This document shows, piece by piece, positions 9,362 to 17,311 of a DNA stretch of 64,000 nucleotides. The notes below the pieces were generated by a model. It made no database searches, was not told the DNA's origin, and saw only the letters and a program-made list of their open reading frames with translations. The DNA is from Candidatus Zixiibacteriota bacterium (GTDB lineage Bacteria > Zixibacteria > MSB-5A5 > GN15 > PGXB01): contig JAFGTT010000036.1 of the NCBI GenBank assembly GCA_016933955.1, positions 172,082 to 236,081 of the forward strand. The letters are read 5' to 3'. Numbering within the stretch: the stretch's first letter is position 1; each line of letters begins with the position of its first letter. Both the position numbers and the translations under genes were made by a program.

Positions 9362-10327
9362 TCAGGGTAACGGGATACTCCTGGCGGAGGTGGTTGTCCG
9401 GGCGCAGGAGTAACCCACTTCATTTTTGGGGCAGGTGTCGCTGAATTCGTACAATGTCGCCGTCAAATTTATAATCTGCTTAACGGTATCGATTCTATCC
9501 AGTTGATAGTTGGTATTTTCCTCCTCGAGGATTATGGAACTTGTATCGGCAATAAGATCACGGAAAAACAGGGCGCCACTGTTATGTAACGGGCCGGGTT
9601 GTGCATACTGCGGCATATTGCCGCTATTGTCGAGATAAACAACCCTGCTGTAATTATCATAGAATTGAGCGCCCGGGGTGGCAATTACGCTAATCTCCGG
9701 ACAGGTCGTATCATCAGCCACTTCTTTGATCGGCATCATGGCATAACCGTAATCCCATCGGCCTCCGCCGGCGGCCGGAGAACCCATCCAGGCCTGCAGG
9801 ACGATATGGCGATTATCGCCGGTGAGAGCCAAAGGCATGAAAATGCCGCCATGATTCGAGCCATGCTTCATTCGAATAAGACCCAGATATGTCGATACTC
9901 TGTCGGAAGGGTCATAAACGGCAAGACGGATCTCATCATTTTGACATCTATCCAGAAATTGAACGCCAAAACTGTACTGATTGACATTTACAGGTTTTGA
10001 AAAACACGGATTCTTGCAGTACACCCGCAGTATTTTGAAACTGCCCTGGAACGGGATCGAGAGCAGGTGAAAATATGTTTCCGGAATATATGGATTGCCA
10101 TCATCGATACCGGAGTCGTACATATTGGGAAAGAAATAAGTCGGCTTGTATATATCCTCAGGTTCGGATGCCGACATTTTCTGTTCTTCATTGCCGGCGG
10201 CAACTTCAGTCAGCCCTTCAGATATTTTATCCCGCATTTCTTCGGTTTTTCCGATCACACCGGATAAAATCAATAAACAAATCAGGCAACCTAATGGAGC
10301 CGCCGCCTTTGGCTTTCTTTCAAACAT
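9362..10327 (-). CDS. Secreted protein of unknown function
   Basis: I do not recognise this protein. The start at 10327 is preferred to the longer frame (10381) because AAGGAG lies 9 nt upstream of it and the sequence then begins as a signal peptide (basic start, then LGCLICLLILSGVIG). The 321-residue product has a Glu/Lys-rich linker (about residues 30-60) and a body rich in aromatic residues, with paired Cys (C-K-N-P-C, C-Q, D-T-T-C-P, D-T-C-P-K, Y-S-C), which suggests disulfides and a periplasmic or outer-surface location. No repeats or lipobox are visible. Confidence 0.6.
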   Translation of the reverse strand: MFERKPKAAAPLGCLICLLILSGVIGKTEEMRDKISEGLTEVAAGNEEQKMSASEPEDIYKPTYFFPNMYDSGIDDGNPYIPETYFHLLSIPFQGSFKILRVYCKNPCFSKPVNVNQYSFGVQFLDRCQNDEIRLAVYDPSDRVSTYLGLIRMKHGSNHGGIFMPLALTGDNRHIVLQAWMGSPAAGGGRWDYGYAMMPIKEVADDTTCPEISVIATPGAQFYDNYSRVVYLDNSGNMPQYAQPGPLHNSGALFFRDLIADTSSIILEEENTNYQLDRIDTVKQIINLTATLYEFSDTCPKNEVGYSCARTTTSARSIPLP

Positions 10328-10416
10328 AATAATTTCTCCTTCCCCGGCCTGATGATATGAATTACTCGTAACCCGATTCAAGGTATTTGAATTTCATTTT
10401 GATACCAAAGGCCTTA

Positions 10417-11115
10417 TCAATATTGTACAACTTTCGGCAATTGCCGGGCTTTTTCAATGGCATTCTTTAGTTCCTTGGGCAGGGGAGCGATACCATTGAA
10501 TCCGGTTTTCTTTACGAAATCAATCAGCATCTGCCGCAATGCATCCGGCTCCCATTTGGCGAATTTATGAGGCGTATCCAATCCGGCTTCATAGTATAGC
10601 CGAGCGCGCACGCTTTTAATTGCCCCCAGACGCGACAGATCAGAAAGCTTGACCAATTCCAAGATTGCCTTCGAGGGAATACCGGTCCGTTCGGCCAAAC
10701 GACGACGGTCTTCGGGCGTTTTACCGGCCGCCAGCATATGGTCAACGGTTACAATCCCGATGGCTTCCAGTTTTGCGATGTTTTCTTCATCCACATCTCG
10801 AAAATCCCCAATCTTAAAGGCCTTTCTGGTCCCGGCAATCTCCTTTTCACGCATTTGACTCGCCAGATTAGCCAAAGGAGTATTGTCAATAAACCTGTAG
10901 TATAAGGCCAGACCCCGCATCCGTTTCTTGGCCTCGGCTTTATCAAGGCTTTCCGCATATGCCAGAATATCCTGCTTTGTTGCCTTATCCGCTCCACCCT
11001 TTCGTCTCCCTGACAGGTAAGCCTCAAATGCCTGAACCTGACCGGCCAACCCCCCGGCGACCTTTTCCTTTTTCCCCCTCCTTTTTAGATATTGCAGGAA
11101 ACCTTTTTCATCCAT
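10417..11115 (-). CDS. DUF4332-type helix-hairpin-helix protein
   Basis: 232 residues with two parts. The N-terminal ~80 residues are helical and basic, with a tyrosine-rich A-L-Y-Y-R-F-I. The C-terminal part (about residues 105-200) has tandem helix-hairpin-helix units (LEAIGIVTVDHMLAAGKTPEDRR, then LGAIKSVRARLYYEAGLDTPHK) as in DUF4332 proteins, which resemble the HhH units of DNA polymerase-beta-like proteins. Nucleic-acid binding is likely from the fold, but no enzymatic domain is present. GAGGAG lies 8 nt before the ATG. Confidence 0.7.
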   Translation of the reverse strand: MDEKGFLQYLKRRGKKEKVAGGLAGQVQAFEAYLSGRRKGGADKATKQDILAYAESLDKAEAKKRMRGLALYYRFIDNTPLANLASQMREKEIAGTRKAFKIGDFRDVDEENIAKLEAIGIVTVDHMLAAGKTPEDRRRLAERTGIPSKAILELVKLSDLSRLGAIKSVRARLYYEAGLDTPHKFAKWEPDALRQMLIDFVKKTGFNGIAPLPKELKNAIEKARQLPKVVQY

Positions 11116-11314
11116 GGTTCTATCTCCTCGATAGTTAAATTAATTCTTAGCTACCTATGACCCGCGTCAATTCCAGATGTCGGGGAAACTGATCATTCTT
11201 GCCAATATCGCCCGGTGACATTCGGAAGATTTTAGCAAACCTCTATCCAGCCTGTTAAATATAGATTATTTTAGCATAATTTCAAATCTAAAATCCCTGT
11301 CCGGATAATAAGGA

Positions 11315-12070
11315 TTATTTGCCGGCGACTATAAAGATTCGCCCCTCCTCCTCAGGTTCAGCCAGCGAGGTCGATAGGTCCTGAATTCGGGCAAAATAGA
11401 TATTCTTCCAACCGACCTCAAGCAGCGCCTTTCGTACCCTTTCCATATCAAAGACGGTGTTGGATACGGTTTCGTCGAATCGTTTATATAATCCCTCCGG
11501 CATAACAAAGAAACCAGTGATTCTGGTCCAGGCTTTATCACTCTGTCCGTCATAAATACCGCGCGTGATTATCAAAGTATCATCGCTGCTTTCATCGACC
11601 TGGATATTATTCCAGCGTCTCAAACCCTTTCGGGTGTTGAGGTCGAAAATGAAGTAACCGTCACTGACCGCGTGAACGCAACGAAAACAACTGGTCAAAG
11701 CCTGTTCATTATCGAGATGATTGAGCGAATCATAGGTGGAAACAACCAGCCCGAAACGTTCATTCAATGTGAAATCGCTTGCATCGGCATTCACGAACCG
11801 GCCCTGACCGGATTCAAGAAATCGGCCGGCATTCTCTCTGGCATAGTGGAGCATGTGTTCCGACAGATCAATACCAACGACCTTATATCCTTTTTCCAGA
11901 AAATGCACAGCAAGATGGCCGGCACCGCAGCATAGATCCAAGACTGATTTATTGGCCTGACCTATTGGTGTGGAAGCATAGAAATCGAGAATACGCGGCG
12001 CCACCTGGTTGATAAAGCCCGACCACTTTAAATTGTATATATAAGCGAAATCCCGACCATATGCCTGCAT
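11315..12070 (-). CDS. Class I SAM-dependent methyltransferase
   Basis: 251 residues from the ATG at 12070 (AGGAG 6 nt upstream); a TTG nine codons earlier is unlikely. Motif I is VLDLCCGAGHLAVHF (about residues 43-57), with the strand-2 acidic end (VVGIDLSEHML) and V-N-A-D-A-S-D-F at motif II. The motif after strand 4 (VVSTYDSLNHL) is typical of Methyltransf_25-type enzymes. The substrate is unknown. A copy of the dispersed repeat (12251-12350) lies between this gene and the GNAT pair. Confidence 0.82.
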   Translation of the reverse strand: MQAYGRDFAYIYNLKWSGFINQVAPRILDFYASTPIGQANKSVLDLCCGAGHLAVHFLEKGYKVVGIDLSEHMLHYARENAGRFLESGQGRFVNADASDFTLNERFGLVVSTYDSLNHLDNEQALTSCFRCVHAVSDGYFIFDLNTRKGLRRWNNIQVDESSDDTLIITRGIYDGQSDKAWTRITGFFVMPEGLYKRFDETVSNTVFDMERVRKALLEVGWKNIYFARIQDLSTSLAEPEEEGRIFIVAGK

Positions 12071-12250
12071 CTGAGACTCCTGAATATGAACTCCCAAAAG
12101 GATGAATACGATTACGGGTAACCAACCCTCCGAGTAATATTTTCAATAAAGCTCGCGTCGGGCAGAAACCCGGCTCGCCAGCCTGTTTGGCAAAATTAAT
12201 CGCATTATTGATAATCTTCAATAAAAAAATCCGGACCGATGGAGAAATTA

Positions 12251-12350
12251 AGCTGTCCGGATATCATTCTCCCCAAATTTTTGTGAACTTCCAGCTTTAG
12301 CTGCGGCTCGGCCATGTTATGATTAGAGCAAGCCTATGGAAGATAATCGC
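12251..12350 (+). repeat. Dispersed ~100-bp repeat, copy 1 (diverged)
   Basis: It carries the family landmarks: a C-C-G-G-A-T-A-T-C-A-T-T-C-T-C-C-C-C-A-A-A core, then TTTTTGTGAA, and a TATGGAAGATAATC end. It is the most upstream copy seen and lies between a methyltransferase gene and a GNAT pair. Confidence 0.7.
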
Positions 12351-12376
12351 ATGAACGTGGTTGGTAATAGTTTCGA

Positions 12377-12979
12377 TCACATGGTCATCTGGCGGTGCAG
12401 ATCATCAAACTCCTGTTTGAGCAATCCGTAATGAAGAGTCCCACTGATACTCCCATCGGCATTCCGCCTATTCTCGCGTAAACTGCCCTCTCTTACCATT
12501 CCACATCGCTCAAGCACGCGAATACTTCGAGTATTGGTCTCATCACACTCCGCGCTCACGCGATGTGCTTCCAGGTAGTGAAAGATAAACTCGAGTGTCG
12601 CCCTGACCGCTTCTGTTACATAGCTCTGTCCCTCGTAGCCTCTATCGACGAAGAATCCGATCTGATATTCCGGCAGGTCGCCATTGATGAGACCGACATA
12701 TACTTGCACCACAAACTGCTGATTCGACTTGTCAAAGCCGCCAATAAAGAAGCTCTTGCGTTTCTCCCACAGCTCTGCCAGTTCGCGAACGGTATCCTCG
12801 GCATCCTGCTCGCTCCTGAGCTGCATGACAATATTGTCTGATTCGTAACGTAACAGGTGCTCTCGATTTCTAAGACCAACTGCGTAATAACAGGGTCCAT
12901 CCCCGGGACAATATGATCTGAGGTGCAGGCGTCGAGATTCAAAGGATGTTGGAATGTCCGGATGATTTCTCGGCATCAT
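12377..12979 (-). CDS. RimJ/RimL-type GNAT acetyltransferase
   Basis: 200 residues of the Acetyltransf_3 (RimJ/RimL) type: S-R-R-L-H-L-R-S at the start (about residues 15-22), Y-Q-I-G-F-F-V-D-R-G-Y-E-G-Q-S-Y in motif A, then A-H-R-V-S-A-E-C-D-E-T-N-T-R-S-I and R-V-L-E-R-C-G-M in motif B. These enzymes acetylate protein N-termini or small amines. Its first four bases overlap the stop of the next upstream gene (12976-12979), so the two GNAT genes are translationally coupled. Confidence 0.85.
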   Translation of the reverse strand: MMPRNHPDIPTSFESRRLHLRSYCPGDGPCYYAVGLRNREHLLRYESDNIVMQLRSEQDAEDTVRELAELWEKRKSFFIGGFDKSNQQFVVQVYVGLINGDLPEYQIGFFVDRGYEGQSYVTEAVRATLEFIFHYLEAHRVSAECDETNTRSIRVLERCGMVREGSLRENRRNADGSISGTLHYGLLKQEFDDLHRQMTM

Positions 12980-13545
12980 AATAACTGACTTCCGTTACTC
13001 TTCAATTTCGCTGTATCCCATTCCTTCCTCTTAATGCCATACAGCGCGTACGTCTTACCTCCGCGCACGACGAATTTCTCCATCTTCATGCCAATTCTTT
13101 CAGCCACACGCCGTGAGGGTCCGTTTTTGGGGTCGATCCAACCGAAGATACTGTCAAACTCAAGGTTGGTAAATCCGTACTCCATTACCGCCCTTGCAGC
13201 CTCAGTCGCATATCCCTTGCCCCAATAGGAACGTTTGAAATCGAATCCGATGCCGACTATAAGTCTGCTGTCGATCTCATCAGTTTCCAGACCGCAATCG
13301 CCAATGATTTCACCATTGTCTTTCAAGACGACTGAAAGTAGCGAAAAGCCGCGCTGTTGCTCGTGCTCGAGGTTGTCTCGTACCCATTTGTCCATCCTTG
13401 GCCGATCGAATGTCACACCAAAGTAACGCATAGCAATCGGATCTGAGAAAATCTCAAAAAAAGCTCCCGCATCATCTTCTCTCATTCTTCGCAGTATCAA
13501 TCGCTCAGTTTCAATCATATCTTTGGATACGTCTTTTTTTGCCAT
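12976..13545 (-). CDS. RimJ/RimL-type GNAT acetyltransferase
   Basis: 189 residues, same family as the following gene but clearly distinct in sequence. Visible are E-T-E-R-L-I-L-R-R-M (residues 12-21), the motif A strand and loop K-R-S-Y-W-G-K-G-Y-A-T-E-A-A-R-A, and D-P-K-N-G-P-S-R-R-V-A-E-R-I-G-M. An internal ATG at residue 10 (13518) is an alternative start. It forms a two-gene operon with the second GNAT through a 4-bp overlap. The acceptor is unknown. Confidence 0.85.
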   Translation of the reverse strand: MAKKDVSKDMIETERLILRRMREDDAGAFFEIFSDPIAMRYFGVTFDRPRMDKWVRDNLEHEQQRGFSLLSVVLKDNGEIIGDCGLETDEIDSRLIVGIGFDFKRSYWGKGYATEAARAVMEYGFTNLEFDSIFGWIDPKNGPSRRVAERIGMKMEKFVVRGGKTYALYGIKRKEWDTAKLKSNGSQLL

Positions 13546-13712
13546 TCTGTTGCCGAAAAGTCAATGCTTGAAAGCGGGGACAGCAGATATAAATGATTGA
13601 TTAAGCGGGTGATATCATAAATATTTGAATCCCCCCTGAAACAGCACTCGGACAAACCGAAACCAAATTCGCTAATTTACGTTATTCTATCATGTTTTGA
13701 AGATGATAAGAA

Positions 13713-15041
13713 TTACGGAGCGATTCCCAGCATTTTCATTTTACGCCAGAGGGTCGTGCGATGCATCCCCAACTCAAGTGCAACCTGTGACCGATTACCG
13801 TTGTATCGACGCAGGGCTTCGAGGATAATTTCCTTTTCGTTTTGCTCCCTTCCGTTCCCTGTCCCTCGGGGGGCCACCTGCGAGGAAATGTGAAGCGGTA
13901 GGTGTTCCGGTAATATTTCCGGCCCGTGACACATTACGAATGAATGCTCGATTGCATTTTCGAGTTCGCGGACATTGCCCGGCAGGGGATGCCGGCGCAG
14001 GGCCGCAACGGCGTTGGGCGCTATCCGCTCGATGGGTTTGCCGCTCTTCTTGCGGTAAAGCCTCAGAAAATGGTTCGCCAGAAGGGGGATATCCTCAGGG
14101 CGGTCTTTCAACGGAGGAATAATGATATTGACAACATTGATTCTGTAAAAAAGGTCCTGGCGAAACCGTCCCTCGGCGATACTTTGCTCCAAATCCGCGT
14201 TGGTGGCGGCTATAATGCGGGCGTCGGTATGCAGCATCTTGGTCGAACCCAGCGGCCGGTACTCACCGTTGTTGAGTACCCGCAGTAATTTCACCTGCAG
14301 AGCAACATCCATCTCGCTGATTTCGTCAAGCAACAGGGTCCCGCCGTTGGCCAGACTGAACTGCCCCGGCTTGTTTTTCTTGGCGTCGGTGAAAGCCCCT
14401 TTTTCGTACCCGAACAACTCCGATTCCAGCAGGTTGGCCGGCAGTGCCGCGCAGTTGAGTTTGATATACGGTCCGTACCGACGCGGACTGAGATTGTGAA
14501 TAACCTGTGCGAACAGTTCCTTCCCCGAGCCGCTCGGTCCCTGGATAAGAACATTGCACTCGGACTTGGCCACATCGGGTAAGAGATTGATCAGCTTGTG
14601 CATCTGGTGATTGACACTGACGATATCTTCAAGCGCCTGTTTCTGTTCGAGACTCTGGCGAAGTCGCTCTATCTCGGAGATATCGCGGAAAAACTCCACC
14701 GCTCCAATCAGGCCGCCGTCATCGCCCTTGAGCATGGTGGTCGTTACCTGAATAGGCAGTTCGTTGCCTTCGCGGGTGATAATCGTGACACGGGCATTTT
14801 CCACCGGGTCGCGGGTTTTCAGGGTATCCTTGAGAGCGCACTGGCGATGACAAACCTCGGTCCGAAAAATATCGAAACAGTGCTTGCCGATAGCATCCAC
14901 GGCGCGAAAGCCGGTAATTCTCTCGGCCGAACGATTAAACGAGGTTATCACGCAATTTTGATCAACGGTGAAAACTCCGTCGTTGATACTGTCAAATATG
15001 AGACGGCTCAGTGATTCTTCCACGTTAATCCCGTTCGGCAC
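13713..15041 (-). CDS. Sigma-54-dependent transcriptional regulator (PAS, AAA+, Fis-type HTH)
   Basis: 442 residues from a GTG. Domains in order: PAS sensor (about 8-130, with R-I-T-G-F-R-A-V-D-A-I-G), sigma-54 activator AAA+ domain (about 142-368), and Fis-type helix-turn-helix (about 400-440, NRSQVALELGMHRTTLWRKM). Walker A is GPSGSGKE, Walker B GGTLLLDEIS, and the sigma-54 contact loop reads GAFTDA, one change from the usual GAFTGA while keeping the contacting threonine. The PAS segment has two Cys pairs (H-C-F-D and C-H-R-Q-C). The family hydrolyses ATP to open sigma-54 promoters. Two -24/-12 promoters with inverted repeats lie 1.8-2.2 kb away, the probable targets. Confidence 0.92.
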   Translation of the reverse strand: MPNGINVEESLSRLIFDSINDGVFTVDQNCVITSFNRSAERITGFRAVDAIGKHCFDIFRTEVCHRQCALKDTLKTRDPVENARVTIITREGNELPIQVTTTMLKGDDGGLIGAVEFFRDISEIERLRQSLEQKQALEDIVSVNHQMHKLINLLPDVAKSECNVLIQGPSGSGKELFAQVIHNLSPRRYGPYIKLNCAALPANLLESELFGYEKGAFTDAKKNKPGQFSLANGGTLLLDEISEMDVALQVKLLRVLNNGEYRPLGSTKMLHTDARIIAATNADLEQSIAEGRFRQDLFYRINVVNIIIPPLKDRPEDIPLLANHFLRLYRKKSGKPIERIAPNAVAALRRHPLPGNVRELENAIEHSFVMCHGPEILPEHLPLHISSQVAPRGTGNGREQNEKEIILEALRRYNGNRSQVALELGMHRTTLWRKMKMLGIAP

Positions 15042-15150
15042 GATTTTAATCCATTCGCTTCATACAATATATATCATTTACAGGTCGACACAAGAGTATT
15101 TGGAAAATAATCCCGGTATCGCAACTCCGCCTTTCCCGGCCACTTGGATA

Positions 15151-15687
15151 TCAGGCCGAGATTGACTTAATCGGCGACCAGCTCTCTTCCTTCAGTCCGA
15201 GAGAATCGGCAATCAACGCCGCCCGGCTGTTGAGATGGTAGCGATCCGAGCGGTCCGGACCGACAAGAACCACGGGACAGATAAACGACTCGGCGAATTC
15301 TTCGATTGATTTCTTGCCGAAATGCGCTTTGTCACCCACGTATCCAAGCACCAGGACCTGGAACTCACGCACCAGCAAACAGCGATGCAGCTCGACCCAT
15401 TCGGCATGCTCGCACAACCTGAAACCGACATCGAGATAATCCCCGGCGCGCTGGTCGTAATACAGCCGCAGTTCCTTCTCGCGCTCAATAGCCAGTTTTA
15501 TCCGCTCGGCATCGGGCAGGGAATCAACACTGTTGTCAGCCGGGTTGTACGGGTCACTCAGGAAATGGAAGACGTTCAGTTGTATCTGGTGGATGCGCGA
15601 AAGACGGAGGGCGTAATCGAAAGCCCAGTCGCCGGGTTCCGAGTAATGAGCACAAAAACCGACCGCGTTCAATGTTGGAATAGCCAT
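15151..15687 (-). CDS. Universal stress protein (UspA-like)
   Basis: 178 residues with the UspA alpha/beta layout: opening strand (NAVGFCAHYSEPGDWAFDYA), a long acidic/basic helix, V-L-V-L-G-Y-V-G-D then S-I-E-E-F-A-E-S-F-I-C-P-V-V-L-V-G-P. The usual G-x2-G-x9-G-S nucleotide loop is altered (GYVGDKAHFGKKSIEEF), so ATP binding is uncertain. GGGAGG lies 6 nt before the ATG. It sits on the same strand between the NifX/DUF1847 gene and the sigma-54 activator, which suggests one regulon with the redox complex. Confidence 0.75.
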   Translation of the reverse strand: MAIPTLNAVGFCAHYSEPGDWAFDYALRLSRIHQIQLNVFHFLSDPYNPADNSVDSLPDAERIKLAIEREKELRLYYDQRAGDYLDVGFRLCEHAEWVELHRCLLVREFQVLVLGYVGDKAHFGKKSIEEFAESFICPVVLVGPDRSDRYHLNSRAALIADSLGLKEESWSPIKSISA

Positions 15688-15748
15688 ATAAACCTCCCAC
15701 CGATAATTCGGTGATTAAAAAATAAATATTTTTTCTTAATCATACTTA

Positions 15749-16789
15749 TCATTTAGTCCGAGCCGAGGCCTGGACCGCTTCCTTCAAATAATAGTCGGAA
15801 TAGACCGCCCCGATAGGATTGTTCGCCAGCGAGCGGTCTTTGACAAAAAGAGTCGAGACAGGTGATTCGCTGGCCTGGGTAAAAACACAGTCGGCGCCCA
15901 TGCAGATACCGACAATGACGTTCAGGTCCGTATCAAGGCTGTTTAAGATATCCGCCTGCCCCCTCGGATTGCAGATTACATACTGCTGTTTATCATTCGG
16001 GTTGGTTTCCGCTGTTGATGTCGCCGGATCGGTTTTTCCACCGACCTTGCACGACACCGGGAAAACCTCGAAAAAACGTCTTAGGACCCGCACCAGAATC
16101 TCGGCCGGCTCGCGTAAATCCTCGCAGAAAGCGACACCAATACGCCGGTATCGCATCTCCAGACAAAAATAAATCAACTCGGAAAGACGACAGAGCGTGC
16201 GCTCCCGTTCGCTCGATATATCCAGCGAGGCCTCCAGCATCCTGGCTGTTTCCTGGTCCACGACCGGGCCGCCGTTAAATCTTTTTGATAATTTACAGGA
16301 TTTTCCTCGAAGACAGGCAAGGTCGGTACAGACCAGACAATCGGCTTCCCGTTCCGATATTCCTCGTCTTTCTCCTTCACTGACTGAACCGGTATGATCG
16401 TCGGGACTCGTGCCTGCCTCAGCTTTTTTATCAGCCCCATCCGGTCGGTTGGCCGTATCACGTGTATGTTCAAGTCCGTAACCGCTGCGAAGGTTACCGG
16501 TACAAAGGGCCGCTATCAGTTCGTCAATTGTGCCGACAACATTTTCGATTATTGTAACATCACGGGAATCGAGAAACTCACGGGATTCGCGGCTGATACC
16601 GCCGCAAATGAGGGTATCGACCCGGTATTCCGAAAGGATATCAACCAGGTCCGCCATGCTGTGATGTGCCAGGATCACCCGGTTTTCACGCTTGGCCTGG
16701 TTGCGCCTGAGGACCACCAGCAGAACAGAGTCCGCAAAAGTACAACGCGGCGCAATGCGATCACCCAGTATTGGAATTCCATATCTCAT
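15749..16789 (-). CDS. NifX/NafY-like Fe-Mo cofactor domain fused to DUF1847
   Basis: 346 residues from the ATG at 16789. This start is supported by AGGAGG at 16797-16802 and by a -24/-12 promoter just upstream; a longer frame to 16924 would begin upstream of that promoter. Residues 1-~110 form a dinitrogenase iron-molybdenum cofactor domain (opening MRYGIPILGDRIAPRCTFAD, then VDTLICGGISRESREFLDSRDV). A Gly/Glu-rich linker leads to a DUF1847 domain with Cys pairs (C-L-V-C-T-D-L-A-C, later C-M-G-A-D-C). DUF1847 has no established reaction; NifX-type domains bind iron-sulfur or iron-molybdenum clusters. A role in metal-cluster sensing or handling for the divergent redox complex is inference. 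Confidence 0.8.
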   Translation of the reverse strand: MRYGIPILGDRIAPRCTFADSVLLVVLRRNQAKRENRVILAHHSMADLVDILSEYRVDTLICGGISRESREFLDSRDVTIIENVVGTIDELIAALCTGNLRSGYGLEHTRDTANRPDGADKKAEAGTSPDDHTGSVSEGERRGISEREADCLVCTDLACLRGKSCKLSKRFNGGPVVDQETARMLEASLDISSERERTLCRLSELIYFCLEMRYRRIGVAFCEDLREPAEILVRVLRRFFEVFPVSCKVGGKTDPATSTAETNPNDKQQYVICNPRGQADILNSLDTDLNVIVGICMGADCVFTQASESPVSTLFVKDRSLANNPIGAVYSDYYLKEAVQASARTK

Positions 16790-16814
16790 GGTCTTTCCTC
16801 CTGCCAAAACTGCT

Positions 16815-16831
16815 GGCAATTGGTGTGCCAA
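16815..16831 (-). promoter_or_regulatory. Sigma-54 (-24/-12) promoter of the NifX/DUF1847 gene
   Basis: Read on the minus strand the site is TTGGCAC-N5-TTGCC, with GG and GC separated by exactly 10 nt. It matches the sigma-54 consensus at every invariant base. The predicted start of transcription near 16804 leaves a 15-nt leader containing AGGAGG. Confidence 0.85.
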
Positions 16832-16890
16832 ACGCATTATTGATAATTTGAGATTCTGCGCCAAGGGTTGTGATGCCTTAACAAAGCCTC

Positions 16891-17077
16891 TCATGCAACA
16901 ACTCATATTGCTATCAAGAGGCACATTGAAACACTATCCCCATAAATAACAATCACTTAACAGGCAGAATAATTTTATTCAAAGATACTGTTAAAAAGTC
17001 ATGTCACATTATACCGCATTTGCAATCAAACGTTGCATCATGTCTCCCAATGCAACTTATGTTGCATCATACGCAAC
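16891..17077. promoter_or_regulatory. Candidate enhancer sites: ATGCAAC/GTTGCAT inverted repeats
   Basis: A perfect inverted repeat ATGCAAC-TTAT-GTTGCAT lies at 17050-17067, followed by a further CGCAAC half-site at 17072-17077. Looser sites are at 17021-17037 (TGCAA...TTGCA) and 16893-16911 (ATGCAAC...ATTGC). They lie between the two -24/-12 promoters, about 190-240 bp from the plus promoter and 60-250 bp from the minus one, which is usual for enhancer sites of sigma-54 activators. Binding by the regulator at 13713-15041 is inferred. Confidence 0.65.
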
Positions 17078-17254
17078 ACCATATTTTCGTTTTTGCTTTC
17101 TTTACATCCTATTTTTCGTGCCGTGTGGCTGAGAAATCAATCCGGTAAAGCACCTTTTAAATTTCTTCAAGGACTTGTTGATTAAGGGACAAGGGGAATT
17201 AATCCCCCTCCATTCTGTCTTTCACACGGTTCTTTATGAACGCCTTTCATCAAA

Positions 17255-17271
17255 TCGGTACGCGCTTTGCA
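17255..17271 (+). promoter_or_regulatory. Sigma-54 (-24/-12) promoter of the redox-complex operon
   Basis: The site reads TCGGTAC-GCGCT-TTGCA, with GG at 17257-17258 and GC at 17269-17270, exactly 10 nt apart. It keeps the invariant GG/GC but differs from TGGCAC at two bases. The predicted start near 17282 supports translation from 17312 rather than 17267. Confidence 0.7.
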
Positions 17272-17311
17272 TGCAAAAATCACAAAACCTGAAAATAAGG
17301 GAAGTACTAGT

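Larger units (their letters stand above)
16790..17311. promoter_or_regulatory. Divergent sigma-54 control region
   Basis: About 520 bases without a gene between the NifX/DUF1847 gene and the redox operon. It holds a -24/-12 promoter pointing each way (16815-16831 minus, 17255-17271 plus) and, between them, several ATGCAAC/GTTGCAT half-sites. The arrangement is that of a shared enhancer for a sigma-54 activator. Confidence 0.75.

Noticed and set aside
15710..15745. Terminator for the NifX/DUF1847 gene
   Set aside because: An AT-only inverted repeat (TGATTAA...TTAATCA) is present, but the stem is weak and the long A/T spacer makes it unconvincing.
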